10,010 bases of DNA, taken from the NCBI GenBank assembly GCA_017410745.1, contig JAFPPJ010000032.1:1-10010 (forward strand), in the 5' to 3' direction. The translations under genes and the position numbers were made by a program. The notes below the pieces were generated by a model. That model did not search any database, was not told where the DNA came from, and saw only the letters and a program-made list of their open reading frames with translations. The stretch is from Oscillospiraceae bacterium (lineage in GTDB: Bacteria > Bacillota > Clostridia > Oscillospirales > Ruminococcaceae). Within the stretch, counting starts at the first letter, position 1; each line of letters opens with the position of its first letter. Below are positions 6,942-10,010 of the stretch, piece after piece.

Positions 6942-8153
6942 ATGAGACAGGTCATAGTAGTAGGCGGCGGTCCTGCGGGCATGATGGCGGCAATAGCTGC
7001 GGCTGACAGCGGCAGCAGGGTGATGCTGTTCGAGAGAAATGACAGGCTCGGGAAGAAGCTCAACATCACCGGCAAGGGTCGCTGCAATCTCACTAATATG
7101 TGCGGCAGGGATGAGTTCTTTTCCAATATCCCCACCAATCCGAGATTTATGTATTCATCCTTTGCGGCGTTCGACAACTACGCACTGATGGATATGTTCG
7201 AGAGTGCGGGCGTACCGCTGAAGGTCGAGAGAGGGAACAGGGTTTTCCCTCAGTCGGATGATGCGCATGACATCACGGCGGCACTTGAACGCATGATAAA
7301 AGACAGAGACATACAGATGATCACGAAGCGTGTGACAGGCCTTATAACAGAAGACGGCGCTGTCAGGGGCGTGACTGCGGACAGGGAGTATACAGCGGAT
7401 TCGGTGATAGTGGCGTGCGGCGGCATGTCCTATCCGAAGACAGGCTCAACAGGTGACGGCTACACCCTTGCAAGGCAGGCGGGACATACTATAGTCGAGC
7501 CGTCGGCATCACTTGTGCCGCTGGTGTGCCGTGAGAAGCTGTGCCGTGATGCGATGGGGCTTTCACTGAGGAATGTGCGTCTTGATCTTATTACGGACGG
7601 CAGGACGGTGTACTCGGAGCAGGGCGAGATGCTGTTCACGCATTTCGGCGTGACAGGCCCGCTGGTGCTTACCGCATCCGGTCATATACGGGATACATCC
7701 CGTGAACACAAGTTAGTGATAGACTTGAAGCCCGCACTTGATGAGAAGAAGCTCGATGAGCGCATCAGGCGGGATATGTCCGAAAATATAAACAGAGACT
7801 TCATCAATTCCCTCGGGGCGCTGCTGCCGAAGAAGCTCATACCGGTGATAGCGCAGCTTTCGGGGATACCCTTTGACAAGAAGGTAAATCAGATAACACA
7901 TGAGGAGCGCACAGGGCTCGTAAGGCTCATTAAGGGGCTTGAGCTGACTGTGGTGCAGAAGCGCCCGATAGATGAGGCCATCATCACGAGCGGCGGTGTC
8001 AGCACGAAGGAGATAGACCCGAAGACGATGCAGTCGAAGCTTGTGAGCGGGCTGTATTTCGCGGGTGAGGTCATCGACGTGGATGCATACACGGGCGGCT
8101 TCAATCTGCAGATAGCCTTCTCTACGGGTCACGCAGCAGGAGTTAATGCATGA
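6942..8153 (+). CDS. HI0933/YhiN-family FAD-dependent oxidoreductase
   Basis: 403 residues from ATG 6942, placed by GGGTGAT (6931-6937), the same ribosome-binding pattern as cdaA and cdaR; ATG 6936 and GTG 6933 would overlap it. An N-terminal Rossmann motif VVGGGPAGMMAAIAA (residues 6-20) and E31 bind the ADP part of FAD. The family signature GKGRCNLTN (44-52) follows, then ACGGMSYPKTGSTGDGY (158-174), FTHFGVTGPLVL (232-243) and the C-terminal block GGVSTKEIDP plus GLYFAGEVIDVDAYTGGFNLQ (370-390), which closes the FAD site. Length and motifs match TIGR00275-type proteins. Members have been annotated as aminoacetone oxidase, or BaiN of bile-acid metabolism, but these names are poorly supported for most homologues and the substrate here is unknown. 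Cytoplasmic. The stop overlaps the next start as ATGA, so translation is coupled with the following flavoprotein. Confidence 0.94.
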   Translation: MRQVIVVGGGPAGMMAAIAAADSGSRVMLFERNDRLGKKLNITGKGRCNLTNMCGRDEFFSNIPTNPRFMYSSFAAFDNYALMDMFESAGVPLKVERGNRVFPQSDDAHDITAALERMIKDRDIQMITKRVTGLITEDGAVRGVTADREYTADSVIVACGGMSYPKTGSTGDGYTLARQAGHTIVEPSASLVPLVCREKLCRDAMGLSLRNVRLDLITDGRTVYSEQGEMLFTHFGVTGPLVLTASGHIRDTSREHKLVIDLKPALDEKKLDERIRRDMSENINRDFINSLGALLPKKLIPVIAQLSGIPFDKKVNQITHEERTGLVRLIKGLELTVVQKRPIDEAIITSGGVSTKEIDPKTMQSKLVSGLYFAGEVIDVDAYTGGFNLQIAFSTGHAAGVNA

Positions 8154-9706
8154 TCATCATACACGGGATAAACGTCCCTGTGGGCACGCGCGAGGAAGAG
8201 ATAGTATCTCTTGCTCTGAGGCGTGCGGGGATGAAGCAGGCGGATGCGTATATACACAAGATATCGCTGGATGCGAGAAAGAGAAACGATATAAAGCTGT
8301 CTGCCTCCGTATGCATAAGGGCGGATGCCGCAGCTGAGAAAAGGCTGGCGGGAAGGGCTGACTGCATATACACCGATGATGTGCCGTATGCTCCTGTGAT
8401 ACGGGGCAGAGAGAAGGCTGAGGGGCGGATAGTCGTCGCGGGCTTCGGGCCTGCGGGGATGTTCGCGGCTCTGACACTCGCACAGATGGGATACCGTCCG
8501 CTGGTGCTCGAAAGAGGCAGCAGCATGGACAGGCGCATACAGGCGGTGGAAAGCTACCGCAGCGGCGGTGAACTGGATGAGGAATGCAATGTGCAGTTCG
8601 GTGAAGGCGGAGCGGGCACATTTTCCGACGGCAAGCTTACCACCCGCATCAAGGATCCGATATGCAGATATGTTTCCCTCGTGCTCGCAGAACATGGTGC
8701 GCCAAAGCAGATACTCACCCTTGCAAAGCCGCATATAGGTACGGACAGGCTTACCGGAGTGGTAAGGAGCATACGGGAGAAGATAATCGCTCTCGGCGGT
8801 GAGGTACGCTTCGATACGAAGCTCGACGGCATAGGGACAAAGGACGGAAGGCTCGTATCGGTCAGTGCGGCAGGCGAGGATATACCATGCAGGGCGCTCA
8901 TCGCAGCCATAGGCCACAGCGCAAGGGACACCTTTGAGATGCTGCTCGGCGCAGGCATAGATATGTCGGCAAAGGCCTTTGCGGTGGGTGCGAGGATAGA
9001 GCATACACAGGAGAGCGTGAACCGCTCCCTCTACGGAGACATATATGATCCTCTGCTACCCGTAGGAGAGTACCAGCTCAGCTTTACCAAGGGCAGGGGA
9101 GTATACACCTTCTGCATGTGCCCCGGCGGTACTGTAATGGCATCGGCAAGCGGCAGGGGCGAGATCGTCACCAACGGCATGAGCACATATGCCCGTGACG
9201 GGAAGAATGCAAATTCCGCGGTGATAGTGTCGGTATCGCCCGCAGATTTCGGGACGCATCCCCTTGACGGCATACGCTTTGCCCATGATATAGAGCGGCG
9301 TGCCTATGAGATGGGAGAGGGCTATGCCCCTGCATCCACGGTCAGCGCGTTCCTTGAGGACAGGGCATCCCTTGCGGGGTGCACGGTCACACCCACATAT
9401 CTGCCCGGAGTGCGTGATTGTGTGCTCAGCGATGTACTGCCGCACATAGTCACGGACAAGATGAAGGAAGGACTCGGCGTGTTCGCGCGCCGTATGAAAT
9501 GCTTCGGCGACGGCGGTGCAGTGCTTACCGCTCCCGAGACACGCACATCCTCACCGGTGCGCATCACCCGTGCGGAGGATATGCAGAGCAATATCAAGGG
9601 GGTCTTCCCCTGCGGAGAGGGAGCGGGCTATGCAGGCGGCATAATGTCGGCTGCGGTAGACGGCATAAGACAGGCACAGGCTGTCATGGATACATACAGA
9701 CCATAG
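8150..9706 (+). CDS. COG2509-type FAD-dependent dehydrogenase, function unknown
   Basis: 518 residues, near the usual length of this uncharacterised family. An N-terminal domain of about 90 residues (MIIIHGINVPVGTREEE... with KKQADAYIHKISLDARK-like strands) precedes a Rossmann FAD-binding motif VVAGFGPAGMFAALTLAQMG (95-114) ending in LERG (E121). The family hallmark ECNVQFGEGGAGTFSDGKL (145-163) and the C-terminal FAD block CGEGAGYAGGIMSAAVDGI (488-506) are both intact. No signal peptide or membrane segment; cytoplasmic. The start ATG 8150 overlaps the TGA of the preceding gene and has AGGAG (8138-8142) at 7 nt. COG2509 is often described only as predicted dehydrogenase; the electron donor and acceptor are unknown. 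It is the last of the six tightly linked genes; 38 nt separate it from the macrodomain gene, with no terminator visible. Confidence 0.93.
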   Translation: MIIIHGINVPVGTREEEIVSLALRRAGMKQADAYIHKISLDARKRNDIKLSASVCIRADAAAEKRLAGRADCIYTDDVPYAPVIRGREKAEGRIVVAGFGPAGMFAALTLAQMGYRPLVLERGSSMDRRIQAVESYRSGGELDEECNVQFGEGGAGTFSDGKLTTRIKDPICRYVSLVLAEHGAPKQILTLAKPHIGTDRLTGVVRSIREKIIALGGEVRFDTKLDGIGTKDGRLVSVSAAGEDIPCRALIAAIGHSARDTFEMLLGAGIDMSAKAFAVGARIEHTQESVNRSLYGDIYDPLLPVGEYQLSFTKGRGVYTFCMCPGGTVMASASGRGEIVTNGMSTYARDGKNANSAVIVSVSPADFGTHPLDGIRFAHDIERRAYEMGEGYAPASTVSAFLEDRASLAGCTVTPTYLPGVRDCVLSDVLPHIVTDKMKEGLGVFARRMKCFGDGGAVLTAPETRTSSPVRITRAEDMQSNIKGVFPCGEGAGYAGGIMSAAVDGIRQAQAVMDTYRP

Positions 9707-9744
9707 TTGGAAAATGCTTTCTGATACTACTGGAGGTAATAGGT

Positions 9745-10010
9745 ATGGAATTTTCAGCTGTAAAAGGTGATATTACAAAAGTACATACTGATGCTGTTGT
9801 TCTGCCTGCCAATGAAATGTTAAAAGAAGGCAGAGGAACTTCAGAAGCAATTTTCAAGAAAGCAGGAAGAAAAAAACTTACGGAAGATTGTGACAAACTT
9901 GCTCCAATACCTCAAGGAGCTGCGATACCGACTTCTGCATACAATCTTCCAAGCAAATATATAATTCACGCTGTTGTACCCAAATGGACAGGCGGAAACA
10001 ATAACGAATA
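9745..10010 (+). CDS. Macrodomain (ADP-ribose-binding) protein, cut by the right window edge
   Basis: The first 88 codons are present; the end lies outside. The start at 9745 follows GGAGG (9732-9736) at 8 nt. The sequence shows a standard macrodomain beginning: VKGDITKVHTDAVVLPAN (binding N23), then a glycine loop LKEGRGTSEAIFKKAG (26-41), QGAAIPTSAYNLP and KYIIHAVVPKW. Macrodomains bind ADP-ribose and often remove it from proteins or hydrolyse O-acetyl-ADP-ribose. In the well-known GGGVD-type enzymes an aspartate follows the glycine loop; here the loop reads GxGTS, so activity like E. coli YmdB cannot be assumed. GC is about 38% (102 of 266) and codons favour AAA, GAA and A/T third positions, unlike the upstream gene. 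It may be co-transcribed with the upstream gene, as no terminator or clear promoter is seen in the 38-nt gap. The full domain layout cannot be told from this fragment. Confidence 0.9.
   Translation, partial: MEFSAVKGDITKVHTDAVVLPANEMLKEGRGTSEAIFKKAGRKKLTEDCDKLAPIPQGAAIPTSAYNLPSKYIIHAVVPKWTGGNNNE

Noticed and set aside
6942..8153. BaiN (bile acid 7-dehydroxylation) as a functional name for the flavoprotein
   Set aside because: The HI0933 family is widespread in bacteria without bile acid metabolism, and no other bai gene is in the window.
9706..9740. Separate promoter for the macrodomain gene (TTGGAA ... GATACT)
   Set aside because: The two hexamers are only 10 nt apart and the -10 is poor, so no usable promoter is supported.
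9745..10010. DarG antitoxin of a DarTG toxin-antitoxin pair
   Set aside because: darT normally precedes darG; the upstream gene is a COG2509 flavoprotein, and the visible macrodomain loop is not clearly of DarG type. The gene is incomplete, so this is only set aside.

Overview
The window reads as chromosomal DNA of a low-to-mid-GC Firmicute (Bacillota), most likely a clostridial gut or rumen bacterium of the Ruminococcus/Oscillospiraceae type. The reasons are heavy use of ATA, AGG and AGA codons, strong Shine-Dalgarno sequences, a cdaA-cdaR pair for cyclic di-AMP, a clostridial 2-hydroxyacyl-CoA dehydratase-like protein, and two flavoproteins (HI0933 and COG2509 families) common in Clostridia. 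The genus is an inference from style and gene content, not from a marker gene. All nine supported genes lie on the + strand.

Left part (1-2400): a 466-residue protein with an N-terminal Cro/C1-type helix-turn-helix and a large unrecognised remainder is followed by triosephosphate isomerase (tpiA). tpiA is a self-contained unit. It has a near-consensus extended -10 promoter (1487-1515), a short 5'-UTR hairpin (1526-1541) and a clear intrinsic terminator (2367-2400).

Central and right part (2464-9706): a second extended -10 promoter (2464-2492) and a perfect 11-bp hairpin in the leader (2519-2546) precede six closely packed genes that look like one operon. They are a stand-alone DUF2229/2-hydroxyacyl-CoA dehydratase-like Fe-S protein, the diadenylate cyclase CdaA, its membrane-anchored regulator CdaR, a transglutaminase-like lipoprotein starting at TTG inside the end of cdaR, an HI0933-family FAD protein, and a COG2509 FAD-dependent dehydrogenase joined to it by an ATGA overlap. 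Gaps are 17 and 11 nt, then a 35-nt overlap, a 15-nt gap and a 4-nt overlap. glmM, the usual third partner of cdaA-cdaR, is not here.

Right edge (9745-10010): the first 88 codons of a macrodomain (ADP-ribose-binding) protein. By hand count its GC is about 38%, against about 63% just upstream, which suggests a compositional boundary and possibly a different origin.

Working picture (inference): the operon links second-messenger synthesis at the membrane (CdaA/CdaR) and a surface lipoprotein with redox proteins of unknown substrate. No CRISPR array, RNA gene, insertion sequence or complete mobile element was seen. The most unusual points are the operon content, the 5'-UTR hairpins, the GGGTGAT ribosome-binding pattern, and the two AT-rich stretches (middle of cdaR and the macrodomain gene).
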